Below, piece by piece: positions 1-6,633 of a DNA stretch of 8,184 nt. How positions within the stretch are numbered: position 1 is the stretch's first letter; every line of letters starts with the position of its first letter. Both the position numbers and the translations under genes were made by a program. Below the pieces are notes generated by a model. The model saw only the letters and a program-made list of their open reading frames with translations, was not told the origin of the DNA and ran no database searches. The stretch is from Pseudomonadota bacterium (GTDB lineage Bacteria > Desulfobacterota > Desulfobulbia > Desulfobulbales > Desulfobulbaceae): assembly GCA_009778235.1 (NCBI GenBank), contig WRKE01000238.1:1-8184 (forward strand), read 5' to 3'.

Positions 1-58
1 GTGCGTATTCGGGTGAAGACCAAGCAAAGCGGGATGTCTTTGCCGTTACTCTACCCAA

Positions 59-132
59 ACAGCGAGGCCCGCGCATTCTTTTTCCACGGCGCCGCCGGCA
101 CCCCGCCCGGGCCCTGTAGCCGGCCTCGCTGT
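59..132. repeat. Long-range inverted repeat in the gltA leader
   Basis: ACAGCGAGGCC at 59-69 is perfectly complementary to GGCCTCGCTGT at 122-132, an 11-bp stem closing a 52-base GC-rich interior. The interior can fold further through its short GC palindromes. The right arm ends 16 bases before the gltA Shine-Dalgarno, so a transcript starting left of 59 would carry a large hairpin in its 5' leader. No T-run follows the right arm, so it does not look like an intrinsic terminator for either strand. The pairing is directly visible; a regulatory role is only a guess. Confidence 0.5.
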
Positions 133-148
133 GCCCATATGATTTCAG

Positions 149-154
149 AAGGAG
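149..154 (+). promoter_or_regulatory. gltA ribosome binding site
   Basis: AAGGAG lies 9 bases before the ATG at 164. It fixes that ATG as the start rather than the in-frame ATG three codons later. Confidence 0.85.
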
Positions 155-163
155 AGGACGTTC

Positions 164-1465
164 ATGGCCGACATGTCTTTTGAGCAAACAGCCACGCTCA
201 CCATCGACGGCACCACTTACGAGTTACCCATCCTCCAAGGCATCGAGGGAGACAAGGCCATCGATGTCCGCGATCTGCTCCGCCGGACCGGTTATACCGT
301 CTTCGATACCGGCTACAAAAATTCGGCCTCCTGCTGCAGCACCATCACCTATCTCGACGGCACCAAGGGTATCCTGCGCTACCGGGGATACAACATAGAA
401 GACCTGGCGGCGAAATGCCTGTTCATCGAGGTGGCCTATCTGCTTTTGCACAACAAGCTGCCGAACCGGGTCGAACTGGAGAATTTCCGGACCCTGCTCG
501 AGTACCACGCCCTGGTCCATGAGGACATGGTCCATTTCTACGATAAATTTCCGCCCAATGCCTCGCCCATGTCGATCCTGTCGGTGCTGGTCAACAGCCT
601 GCACAATTTCTATCCGGAAATGAGCGCCGATCCGCTGGAAAACATCGACATGACCGCCAGCCGCCTTATTTCAAAAATCAGGACCATCGCCGCTTTTTCC
701 TACAAGAAATCCATTGGTCAACCCCTGGTGTACCCCCGCAACGACCTGTCCTACTGCGGCAACTTCCTCAACATGATGTTCCATACGCCGGTCAGGCCCT
801 ACATTGTCCTGCCCGAGGTGGTGGCCGCTCTCAACAAACTTTTGATTCTCCATGCCGATCACGAACAGAACTGTTCGACCTCGGCGGTCAGGCTGGTCGG
901 CAGTTCCGGCGGCAATCTCTACGCCTCGATATCCGCCGGCATCAATGCCCTGTGGGGACCACTCCACGGCGGCGCCAACGAAGCGGTCATCCTGATGCTC
1001 GAGGCGATTCACAAGGACAATAACGATTACAAAAAGTACATCGCCAAGGCCAAGGACAAGAGCGACCCCTTCCGGCTCTCCGGCTTCGGGCACCGGGTCT
1101 ACCGCACCTATGATCCGCGCGGCACGATCATCAAGGATACCTTCGAAGATATCCTCGGCATCCTCCACATCAAGGATCCTCTGCTGGAAATCGCCCGCAA
1201 CCTGGAGGAGCTCGTGCTCAACGACCCCTGGTTCATCGAACGAAACCTCTATCCCAACATCGATTTCTATTCCGGGATCATTTACCGGGCCCTGGGCATC
1301 CCCACCAACATGTTCACCGTCATGTTCGCCCTGGGACGGTTGCCGGGCTGGATTGCCCAATGGAAGGAAATGCGTGAGGATCCCACCACCAAGATCTATC
1401 GTCCCCGCCAAATCTACATCGGGGCATCAGCCCGGGAATTCGTCCCCCTGGCCGAACGCGCCTGA
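164..1465 (+). CDS. gltA: Citrate synthase (Si-type, hexameric class)
   Basis: Condenses oxaloacetate and acetyl-CoA to citrate in the cytoplasm, the entry step of the TCA cycle and of glutamate synthesis. The 433-residue protein has the small beta-rich N-terminal domain (about residues 1-55) of Gram-negative type II, often NADH-sensitive, citrate synthases. The catalytic set is visible: His268 in GPLHGGANEA, His310 in GFGHRVYRTYDPRG and Asp367 in NLYPNIDFYSG. The oxaloacetate-binding His233 sits in LHADHEQN, and conserved arginines occur at 319, 392 and 413. Length matches the family (about 430). The start follows a good AAGGAG. It stands alone on the plus strand and converges on the DUF4139 gene, so it is probably monocistronic. 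The alternative, a 2-methylcitrate synthase, is less likely because those are shorter and lack the N-terminal domain. NADH control is inferred from class, not from visible residues. Confidence 0.96.
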   Translation: MADMSFEQTATLTIDGTTYELPILQGIEGDKAIDVRDLLRRTGYTVFDTGYKNSASCCSTITYLDGTKGILRYRGYNIEDLAAKCLFIEVAYLLLHNKLPNRVELENFRTLLEYHALVHEDMVHFYDKFPPNASPMSILSVLVNSLHNFYPEMSADPLENIDMTASRLISKIRTIAAFSYKKSIGQPLVYPRNDLSYCGNFLNMMFHTPVRPYIVLPEVVAALNKLLILHADHEQNCSTSAVRLVGSSGGNLYASISAGINALWGPLHGGANEAVILMLEAIHKDNNDYKKYIAKAKDKSDPFRLSGFGHRVYRTYDPRGTIIKDTFEDILGILHIKDPLLEIARNLEELVLNDPWFIERNLYPNIDFYSGIIYRALGIPTNMFTVMFALGRLPGWIAQWKEMREDPTTKIYRPRQIYIGASAREFVPLAERA

Positions 1466-1492
1466 TTGGTTGGTCGCCTTGCCCTCATCGCC

Positions 1493-1530
1493 AAAAAAAA
1501 GCGGATCGTGCCGTGACGGCACGATCCGCT
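1493..1530 (-). terminator. Strong intrinsic terminator between convergent genes
   Basis: AGCGGATCGTGCCG (1500-1513) and CGGCACGATCCGCT (1517-1530) form a perfect 14-bp stem with a 3-base loop. The A-run at 1493-1500 reads as eight Ts straight after the stem on the minus strand, so this is a textbook terminator for the DUF4139 transcript, about 128 bases past its stop. For gltA on the plus strand the stem is 35 bases past the stop, but the nearest T-run (1546-1551) is 15 bases beyond the stem. It may therefore work less well in that direction. Confidence 0.85.
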
Positions 1531-1550
1531 CAGACTCCTCGCTGGTTTTT

Positions 1551-1657
1551 TACATTATACCATTTCTTCTTGCCAATGCAGCAGGTCATGATAGGAACAT
1601 ATTGAATTTTAATGTAAAAAATAAGAATATTTTTTGCATTAAAAACAGAAAATGATA
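1551..1657. other. AT-rich intergenic patch
   Basis: From 1551 to 1660 only 27 of 110 bases are G or C by my count, and from 1591 to 1660 only 11 of 70. This contrasts sharply with the GC-rich genes on both sides. It has no plausible gene and contains the A/T hairpin at 1607-1644. The low GC could reflect an old insertion scar, a nucleoid-protein binding site or relaxed intergenic drift. Confidence 0.6.
1607..1644. repeat. A/T-rich 17-bp hairpin after the DUF4139 gene
   Basis: TTTTAATGTAAAAAATA (1607-1623) pairs with TATTTTTTGCATTAAAA (1628-1644) around the 4-base loop AGAA. The only non-Watson-Crick pair is T1615 with G1636, a wobble in plus-strand RNA. The right arm ends 13 bases from the DUF4139 stop codon. 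In the minus-strand transcript it would be a 3'-UTR hairpin ahead of the main terminator. The stem is nearly all A/T, so it is not a normal terminator, though its U-rich arms might aid pausing or bind Hfq-like proteins (speculative). Confidence 0.6.
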
Positions 1658-3073
1658 TTAATTCCGGATACTCACCCGATAGGTCAGGGTGGCGTTGCCT
1701 TGCGGCGGCACCCTGACCAGCCATGAAACCAGGTGAGCGGACTCCTGGCGATGCTGCTCCGATTCGCTCTGAATCTGCCATTCACCGGGGATCGGTTCCT
1801 GCACATTGACCACCACCGCTTCTTTTTTCGCGTTCTGCAAGCGAATGCTATATTCGCTTTCACATCGAACATCGGCTGGTCCCAGCCCCTTGAGCTGTTT
1901 AAAGTCGGTCTGGATCTTGTCGGCGACGATATCAAAGGCCTCCCCCAGGTGGAGCCTGACCAGCCCCTTTTCCGGGGTGTGGTCGATGGTGTCTTCGCCG
2001 ACAAACTGAAGGCCGCCGCCGCTGTCCTGCTTGTACACCCGCACCACGCCGCCAGGCAGGGGCCGGCCCAGTCCTGATTCCGCCTCGTTCCGCACTTCGA
2101 CCAAGACCTTGACCTTCATTTTTTGGCCGATTTCCCCGGCCCGGGACCGGAAGTAATGCTCTTGGCCCTTGAGCAGATATTCTTTCCGGCAGGCCACTTG
2201 GTCGGCCTTGAGCAGCGCCACTTGTTTTTTCTGATTTTCCCCGATCGTGGTCGGCCGTTCGAGCGAATAGAGATGGTACTCGAACATCGGCTCTTCCGCC
2301 ATGGCCGGAGGCGGCGGCGCCATGGCCATGGTTGCCTGCCGGTGCAGCGCCTGTATCGGCATTGGCCGCGGGACCACGTTGACCTCACCGGCGACCAGTT
2401 GCAGCCGCGCTTGCGGATAACTGGCGCCGCTCTCGTTGATCAGCGTCACCCAACCACTGAGATCGAGCCGATCATCGGCATCGTTGAGTTTGGCCACATA
2501 ATCGGCCCGCCAGGAGAGTCCGGTGGTCAGGTAGGTTAACTCCACCGCTTGGGCTCCGGCGGCTTGGCTTTCGACCCGCAGGGTCAGGGTGGGACGATCA
2601 CGCAGGGTAGCGGGCACATCGGGAAAGGTGAGGTACCCGTTGACCTCGGTCTCGATCTGATTACCCACCTGCAGCACCACTCCGTCGCCGGCACTGAGCA
2701 CCTTGGCCTGAGCGGATCGTTCCTCACCGCTGACCGGGTGCTGCCGGTGCAGGGTAACCTCCTTGCCCACATATTTCTTGAGCAATGATTGGGGCGTCAG
2801 GAGGTCGTATTCAAAATTCTGCTCCAGGACCTGAAGACCCTGACCCTGGATCACGGCCGTTTCCGGCTTGATCTGAGCACTCACTTCGCGGAAGGCGAGA
2901 GTGTGCGTACCCCGGGGCAGGTCAATGGTCCGGCGGTCCTTCACCAGGGCCAGATTCCTGGGGTAGATGGTGATATTCATTGCCTGTTGGCCGCTGACCA
3001 CGGTTTCCTCGTCGGCCGGGAGAGAAGTGGCGCCCAAAAGCATCAAGGCCGCCAGGATCAGCACTTTTTTCAT
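1658..3073 (-). CDS. Exported DUF4139 domain protein
   Basis: A 471-residue protein of unknown biochemical role. Residues 1-20 form a clear signal peptide (two lysines, a Leu/Ala-rich core, likely cleavage after SLPA), so it should be exported. An N-terminal beta-rich part (about 32-170) is followed by the DUF4139 core, recognisable from YLTTGLSWRADYVAKL (181-196) and the LSGWVTLINESGASY and LQLVAGEVN stretches (205-232). A Met/Pro/Ala-rich low-complexity linker (about 235-262) splits the core from a beta-rich C-terminal half ending in a PGEW and WLVRVPP stretch. Relatives include MuiA-like 'mucoidy inhibitor' proteins, but that name says little about function. I start it at the ATG with GGAGG in front; the longer open frame to 3163 has no signal peptide at its N terminus. 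It lies 106 bases downstream of polA on the same strand and may be partly co-transcribed; it ends at the strong terminator. Family call firm, function unknown. Confidence 0.88.
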   Translation of the reverse strand: MKKVLILAALMLLGATSLPADEETVVSGQQAMNITIYPRNLALVKDRRTIDLPRGTHTLAFREVSAQIKPETAVIQGQGLQVLEQNFEYDLLTPQSLLKKYVGKEVTLHRQHPVSGEERSAQAKVLSAGDGVVLQVGNQIETEVNGYLTFPDVPATLRDRPTLTLRVESQAAGAQAVELTYLTTGLSWRADYVAKLNDADDRLDLSGWVTLINESGASYPQARLQLVAGEVNVVPRPMPIQALHRQATMAMAPPPPAMAEEPMFEYHLYSLERPTTIGENQKKQVALLKADQVACRKEYLLKGQEHYFRSRAGEIGQKMKVKVLVEVRNEAESGLGRPLPGGVVRVYKQDSGGGLQFVGEDTIDHTPEKGLVRLHLGEAFDIVADKIQTDFKQLKGLGPADVRCESEYSIRLQNAKKEAVVVNVQEPIPGEWQIQSESEQHRQESAHLVSWLVRVPPQGNATLTYRVSIRN

Positions 3074-3077
3074 TGCA

Positions 3078-3082
3078 CCTCC
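3078..3082 (-). promoter_or_regulatory. Ribosome binding site fixing the DUF4139 start
   Basis: GGAGG on the minus strand sits 4 bases before the ATG at 3073. It selects the start that begins with the signal peptide over the 30-residue-longer frame. Confidence 0.75.
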
Positions 3083-3161
3083 GCTCACCAAAAAAGAGGT
3101 TTGGAACTGCCCAGTCCGGTTGACTAAAAACACCCACGCATCGTAGCGCGGATATTTCCCC

Positions 3162-3193
3162 AAAAAAAGAAAAAAGGCCCTATTCTCCCTTTT
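3162..3193 (-). terminator. Weak T-rich terminator candidate at the polA 3' end
   Basis: Just past the polA stop the minus strand reads six Ts, a C, then seven Ts (plus-strand A-runs 3162-3168 and 3170-3175). AAAAGG in the last polA codons can pair with CCTTTT right after the stop (arms 3188-3193 and 3172-3177, 10-base loop). The stem is short and mostly A/U, so termination is probably partial and some transcription may continue into the DUF4139 gene. Confidence 0.35.
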
Positions 3194-5864
3194 CCAGACT
3201 ACTGCCGTGGCCGAGATGCACCACCAAGGGAACCCGCAGCGCCAGGGCGGATTCCATACAGCCTTTCACCAGGGCCGAGACCTGCTCAAGCTCCTCCCCA
3301 GGCACCTCAAGCACCAGCTCGTCGTGGATCTGGAGCAGCAAACGGGCCCGGAACCTGCGCTGGGTCAACTCACGATCCACTTGAACCATCGCCAGCTTGA
3401 TGATATCCGCCGCGGTCCCCTGGATGGGGGTGTTGATGGCGGTCCGCTCGGCAAACTCGCGCTGCACTCGATTGCTGCTGTTGATGTCGGGCAGGTATCG
3501 CCGCCGCCCCAGCAAGGTGGTCACATATCCATCTTGCCGCGCCTGCTCGACAATCGTGCCCATAAATTCCCTTATCCCAGAAAAATGCGCGAAGTACCGG
3601 TCGATGAAGGTTTGGGCATCCTTGCGGCTCACCCGCAGTTGACTGGCAAGGCCGAAGCTGGACATGCCGTAGACAATGCCAAAATTAATGGTTTTGGCCA
3701 TCCGCCGCATTTCCGCAGTCACCAGCTCCGGGGCCACGAAAAAGATCTCCGCCGCTGTCCGCCGATGAATGTCCTGGTCATGCAAAAAAGCACTCACCAA
3801 TTCGCGGTCTTTCGAGTAGTGCGCCAGGACGCGGAGATCGATCTGCGAATAGTCCGCTGCCAGCAGAAAACAACCTTCAGCGGCGATGAAGGCCGAGCGG
3901 ATGCGCCGCCCCTCCTCGGTACGGATGGGGATGTTCTGCAGGTTGGGGTTGCTTGAACTCAAGCGTCCGGTGGCAGTACCACACTGGTTGAACGAGGTAT
4001 GAACCCGGCCGGTGTCGGGGTTTTGCAGACTGGCCAATTTATCGACATAGGTCGATTTCAGTTTGGCCAAATTCCGGTACTGGAGGATCAGGGCCGGCAG
4101 TTCATGGGTCAGGCTCAGGTCTTCCAGCACCTTGACATCGGTGGACCAACCGGTCTTGGTTTTGCGCCCCTTCGGCAACTGCAGCCGGTCAAAGAGCACC
4201 TCGCCCAACTGTTTGGGAGAATTGATATTAAAACGCACCCCCGCCGCTCCATAGATCCGCTGTTCGTCGTCCTCCAGCCGCTGACCGAACTCACCTGACA
4301 AGGCAGCGAGCCGGTCGCCATCGACCCGGATCCCCTCCTGTTCCATGGCGGCCAAGACCGGAATCAGCGGGCTTTCCACCTCCTGCAGCAAGCCCAGCAG
4401 ATTGGCCTGCAAAAGGAGCGGCCGTTGATGGAGATAGAGCCGCATGGCGCCGTACACATCCTCGCAGCTATAATTTTTGGCCGCCTCAAGCCCAACCCGG
4501 CAGAAGGCATCCTCGGCCTTGTCGCCACCCGTGACCTCGGCAAAGCTGGTCATCCGGATATCGATTTCCTGGCAAAGGTCGTCGAGCTTGTACGAATGCC
4601 GGTCCGGATCGAGCAGCCAGGCGCCGATCATGGTGTCGTACCGCGGGGCAGACCAACAGATAGCGCCGTTGCGGGGCGAGGCCAGGATAGCCAGGTCGAA
4701 CTTAAGATTATGCCCAATGGTAACGATCCCACGCCCTTCAAGCAGGGGCCGTAAAAAGGTGGTCACCTGTTTCTGGGACAACTGTCCGGCCACGGGTTCG
4801 CCCTCGCCGTCGCAATGGCCACAGGCTAGATACCAGGCGTCGCCCTCTTTGGTCGCCAACGAGACCCCAACCAGCCGGGCGCGCAGCGGGTCGAGCGAAT
4901 CGGTCTCGGTATCGATTGCCAGCAGGTCGACCTGAGCCAACCGCGCCTCCAGCCGGACCAGATCTTCGGCATCCCGCACCAGATGAAAGCGGGAGGTATC
5001 GACCTTGGCCGCCTGGACAACATCCTTGAGCAGGGAATGAAACTCCAGCTCGACCAGCAGGCCGCGCAACCGCTCCCGGTCCGGTTCGGCCGTCCGATAG
5101 CAGTCCATCTCCCCGGGCACCACCGCCTTGCTGTTGAGCCGAACCAGGTCGCGGGACAGGAAGGCCTCGGCTTGATGATCCCGGATCTGCTGAATGCCCT
5201 TCGTTGCTTTCAAGGTGTTGATTTGCCCATAGAGCGTCTCCAGATCGCCATACTCGGCAATCAATTTCTGCGCTGACTTCGGACCGATGCCGGGAACACC
5301 GGGGATATTGTCCGAACTGTCGCCGGTCAGGGCAAAATAGTCGAGCAGACGGGCCGGAGGCAGCCCATACTTCTCCTGCACCGCCGCCTCATCCATCACC
5401 CGATCGTTCATCGGGTCCCACAGGCTGACCCAGGGGGAGACCAACTGGAGCAAATCCTTGTCGCCGGAGACCACCACCACCTTGTATCCCTGGCGAACAG
5501 CCGCCGCAGTGGCCGAGGCGATGAGATCATCCGCCTCCTGGTCATCCTGCTCCAAGAGGAGAATGCGATGGGCCAGGACCAGTTGACGGATGGAGGGAAT
5601 CTGCCGGGCCAGGTCGTCGGGCATGGGGGGACGGTTTGCCTTATAGCGCTCATACAAGCGGTGGCGGAACACCGGCCCCCGGGTGTCGAAGGCGATCGCC
5701 AGGTATTGCGGATCACGCTCCTTGAGCAGCCGGCGCAGGATGGAGGCAAAGCCGAAGACCGCGTGGGTGGGCAGGCCGCCGGAGGTGGACAGCGGCTTGA
5801 TGGCATGGTAGGCCCGGTAAATGTAGGCGCTACCGTCGATCAAGTACAGCTCGGGGATGCTCAT
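3180..5864 (-). CDS. polA: DNA polymerase I, three-domain
   Basis: Fills gaps in excision repair and removes Okazaki primers. The 894-residue protein has all three Pol I domains. (1) 5'-3' nuclease, about 1-290: Asp10, the E110-A-D112-D113 cluster, Asp135/Asp137 in SGDKDLL, and the helix-hairpin-helix region GDSSDNIPGVPGIGPKSA. (2) 3'-5' proofreading exonuclease, about 310-490: DTE at 318-320, Asp390 in HNLKFD, and Tyr465/Asp469 in YSCED, so proofreading looks intact, unlike Taq. (3) Polymerase, about 495-894: TATGRLSSSNPNLQNIP, motif A DYSQIDLRVLAHYS (catalytic Asp671), motif B Arg720/Lys724/Phe728/Tyr732, and motif C QIHDELVLEVP (Asp848, Glu849). Odd point: the residue matching E. coli steric-gate Glu710 is Asp676. 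The start is set by AGGAG and the family N terminus; 43 further upstream codons in frame look non-coding. Probably starts its own transcript, since a terminator stands upstream, but I found no clear promoter. Confidence 0.97.
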   Translation of the reverse strand: MSIPELYLIDGSAYIYRAYHAIKPLSTSGGLPTHAVFGFASILRRLLKERDPQYLAIAFDTRGPVFRHRLYERYKANRPPMPDDLARQIPSIRQLVLAHRILLLEQDDQEADDLIASATAAAVRQGYKVVVVSGDKDLLQLVSPWVSLWDPMNDRVMDEAAVQEKYGLPPARLLDYFALTGDSSDNIPGVPGIGPKSAQKLIAEYGDLETLYGQINTLKATKGIQQIRDHQAEAFLSRDLVRLNSKAVVPGEMDCYRTAEPDRERLRGLLVELEFHSLLKDVVQAAKVDTSRFHLVRDAEDLVRLEARLAQVDLLAIDTETDSLDPLRARLVGVSLATKEGDAWYLACGHCDGEGEPVAGQLSQKQVTTFLRPLLEGRGIVTIGHNLKFDLAILASPRNGAICWSAPRYDTMIGAWLLDPDRHSYKLDDLCQEIDIRMTSFAEVTGGDKAEDAFCRVGLEAAKNYSCEDVYGAMRLYLHQRPLLLQANLLGLLQEVESPLIPVLAAMEQEGIRVDGDRLAALSGEFGQRLEDDEQRIYGAAGVRFNINSPKQLGEVLFDRLQLPKGRKTKTGWSTDVKVLEDLSLTHELPALILQYRNLAKLKSTYVDKLASLQNPDTGRVHTSFNQCGTATGRLSSSNPNLQNIPIRTEEGRRIRSAFIAAEGCFLLAADYSQIDLRVLAHYSKDRELVSAFLHDQDIHRRTAAEIFFVAPELVTAEMRRMAKTINFGIVYGMSSFGLASQLRVSRKDAQTFIDRYFAHFSGIREFMGTIVEQARQDGYVTTLLGRRRYLPDINSSNRVQREFAERTAINTPIQGTAADIIKLAMVQVDRELTQRRFRARLLLQIHDELVLEVPGEELEQVSALVKGCMESALALRVPLVVHLGHGSSLEKGE

Positions 5865-5869
5865 AAACG

Positions 5870-5874
5870 CTCCT
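5870..5874 (-). promoter_or_regulatory. Ribosome binding site fixing the polA start
   Basis: AGGAG on the minus strand lies 5 bases before the ATG at 5864. That ATG opens directly into MSIPELYLIDGSAYIYRAYH, the usual Pol I beginning. Confidence 0.8.
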
Positions 5875-5912
5875 GGACAAAGGCAAGACAACCACCGGGG
5901 GAAGAGGCGTTT

Positions 5913-5931
5913 TTGCTGTTGTACACAGCAA
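5913..5931. repeat. Small dyad in the polA upstream region
   Basis: TTGCTGT (5913-5919) and ACAGCAA (5925-5931) are perfect inverted copies around TGTAC. The dyad is about 49-67 bases before the polA ATG. It could be a hairpin in the leader or a binding site for a dimeric regulator. No T-run follows it on the minus strand in a terminator-like position. I do not recognise it as a known operator. Confidence 0.35.
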
Positions 5932-5991
5932 CTCTCCCGGAACCAACCATTTTTTCTCCGCCGATCAAGGACGCTTAAGCCTGCAGCGGGC

Positions 5992-6021
5992 AAAAAAAAC
6001 CCCGCCAGATGCGGGGTTTTT
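5992..6021 (-). terminator. Strong intrinsic terminator after the HPF/cold-shock gene
   Basis: CCCCGC (6000-6005) and GCGGGG (6011-6016) form a GC core with loop CAGAT. Flanking A and T runs extend pairing to 11 bp (5995-6005 with 6011-6021). On the minus strand eight Ts come out after the GC stem, ideal for ending the transcript of the upstream fusion gene and isolating polA. It also has five Ts on the plus strand and could work both ways. Confidence 0.88.
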
Positions 6022-6025
6022 ACAA

Positions 6026-6048
6026 TTCGGGACAGCCGGCGTCCCGAA
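6026..6048. repeat. Second hairpin next to the terminator
   Basis: TTCGGGAC (6026-6033) pairs perfectly with GTCCCGAA (6041-6048) around the 7-base loop AGCCGGC. It lies between the fusion gene's stop and the main terminator, giving tandem hairpins in the 3'-UTR. Such a stem may protect the mRNA 3' end; no T-run follows it, so by itself it is not a terminator. Confidence 0.55.
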
Positions 6049-6068
6049 GGCCATAACTTAGCCTGTTC

Positions 6069-6611
6069 TCAAGCGGCCGCAGCCCTGACCCAGGTGGCCT
6101 GCAGGCCCTTATCACCTTCCTCCATGGCAAGATGGACCTGGTCGCCTTCGGCAAAATCTCCCATGGAGGCGTCCTTCAAACTGCTGGCATGAAAAAAGAC
6201 ATCAAGCTTGTCGTCGGTGACAATGAATCCATAGGAGGCATCCGGGGCGATCTTGCGAATGATGCCCGCGGTCTTGGCGTCGCCCATCGCGGCCTGGACT
6301 TTAACCGTTTTATGGTCCTGCCGCTTCTTGACGATTTCCTTCAGTTGCTCGCCCAAAACATCAAAGGCCTCGACCAAAAGCGGCCGGACACTCTCGCCCC
6401 ATCGCTTGACCGCCACCGTGTCGTTGGGAACTGTGGCCACCAACCGAACCTCATGGCCGCCTTCCTTATATCCCGGAGTGGCCTCGATGCTCACCCGCAG
6501 ATGCAGCACCAAGTTGGCATAGTGACGGATCAATTTGGCCCGTTCTTCCTCGATCTTCTCCTGCCAGCTCTTTCGGATGTCAAGATTCTTGGCTTCGATC
6601 TTCAATTCCAT
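6069..6611 (-). CDS. HPF/RaiA-like ribosome-associated domain fused to cold-shock domain
   Basis: A 180-residue cytoplasmic protein with two domains. Residues 1 to about 100 resemble the S30AE (HPF/RaiA) fold that binds the 30S decoding centre and idles ribosomes: an opening MELKIEAKNLDI strand, a helix around WQEKIEEERAKLIRHY, strands LHLRVSIEA and GGHEVRLVATVP, then a helix to about 97. Residues 114-178 are a cold-shock domain, with GIIRKI, SYGFIVTDD (RNP1-like) and DVFFHAS (RNP2-like) followed by FAEGDQVHLAMEEG. The nucleic-acid face is altered: aligned to CspA, Trp11 becomes Lys120, Phe12 becomes Ile121 and Phe34 becomes Ala142, while Tyr127, Phe129 and Phe139 keep aromatics. The start is set by GGAGG 6 bases before ATG; a longer frame begins at a TTG overlapping that site. 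It is monocistronic by its strong terminator, with a predicted long leader. Role in stress or cold translation control is inferred from the domains. Confidence 0.85.
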   Translation of the reverse strand: MELKIEAKNLDIRKSWQEKIEEERAKLIRHYANLVLHLRVSIEATPGYKEGGHEVRLVATVPNDTVAVKRWGESVRPLLVEAFDVLGEQLKEIVKKRQDHKTVKVQAAMGDAKTAGIIRKIAPDASYGFIVTDDKLDVFFHASSLKDASMGDFAEGDQVHLAMEEGDKGLQATWVRAAAA

Positions 6612-6617
6612 AAACAT

Positions 6618-6622
6618 CCTCC
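6618..6622 (-). promoter_or_regulatory. Ribosome binding site fixing the fusion-gene start
   Basis: GGAGG on the minus strand is 6 bases before the ATG at 6611. A second in-frame ATG (6615-6617) directly abuts this site and would have no spacing, so it is not the start. Confidence 0.8.
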
Positions 6623-6633
6623 ACAAAGAAACA

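Larger units (their letters stand above)
1..163. other. Non-coding leader upstream of gltA
   Basis: I see no credible gene here. One frame stays open from base 1 to 183, but it overlaps the gltA start and its translation resembles no family I know. The stretch holds a long-range inverted repeat (59-69 with 122-132), a GC-rich segment at 87-114 containing the palindromes GGCGCC and GCCCGGGC, and the gltA ribosome binding site at the right end. I found no convincing -35/-10 pair, so the gltA promoter may lie further left or use another sigma factor. Confidence 0.6.

Noticed and set aside
59..132. tRNA or small structured RNA gene in the gltA leader
   Set aside because: The stem is long-range, but there is no T-loop (GTTCGA-type) motif or acceptor/anticodon layout.
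1..183. Open frame from a GTG at base 1 to 183 overlapping the gltA start
   Set aside because: The translation is a compositionally odd, GC-driven string with no family resemblance. It overlaps gltA by 20 bases, and the true gltA start has its own strong ribosome site.
671..1411. Long minus-strand frame inside gltA (246 codons)
   Set aside because: It is antisense to a clear citrate synthase, has no recognisable motif, and is explained by codon bias in a GC-rich gene.
1465..1660. Insertion-sequence remnant between gltA and the DUF4139 gene
   Set aside because: The inverted repeats are hairpins, not paired terminal repeats. No transposase fragment or target duplication could be seen.
3207..3956. 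Plus-strand frame of 249 codons inside polA
   Set aside because: It lies antisense to the Pol I polymerase domain; its His/Gln-rich translation matches no family and it has no ribosome site.
5911..5931. DnaA box or replication origin near polA
   Set aside because: There is no TTATCCACA-like cluster; the dyad TTGCTGT/ACAGCAA does not match the DnaA box.
5865..5993. N-terminal extension of Pol I by 43 residues
   Set aside because: The extension is Arg/Cys-rich with no Pol I similarity and lies upstream of a good AGGAG and the usual family N terminus.
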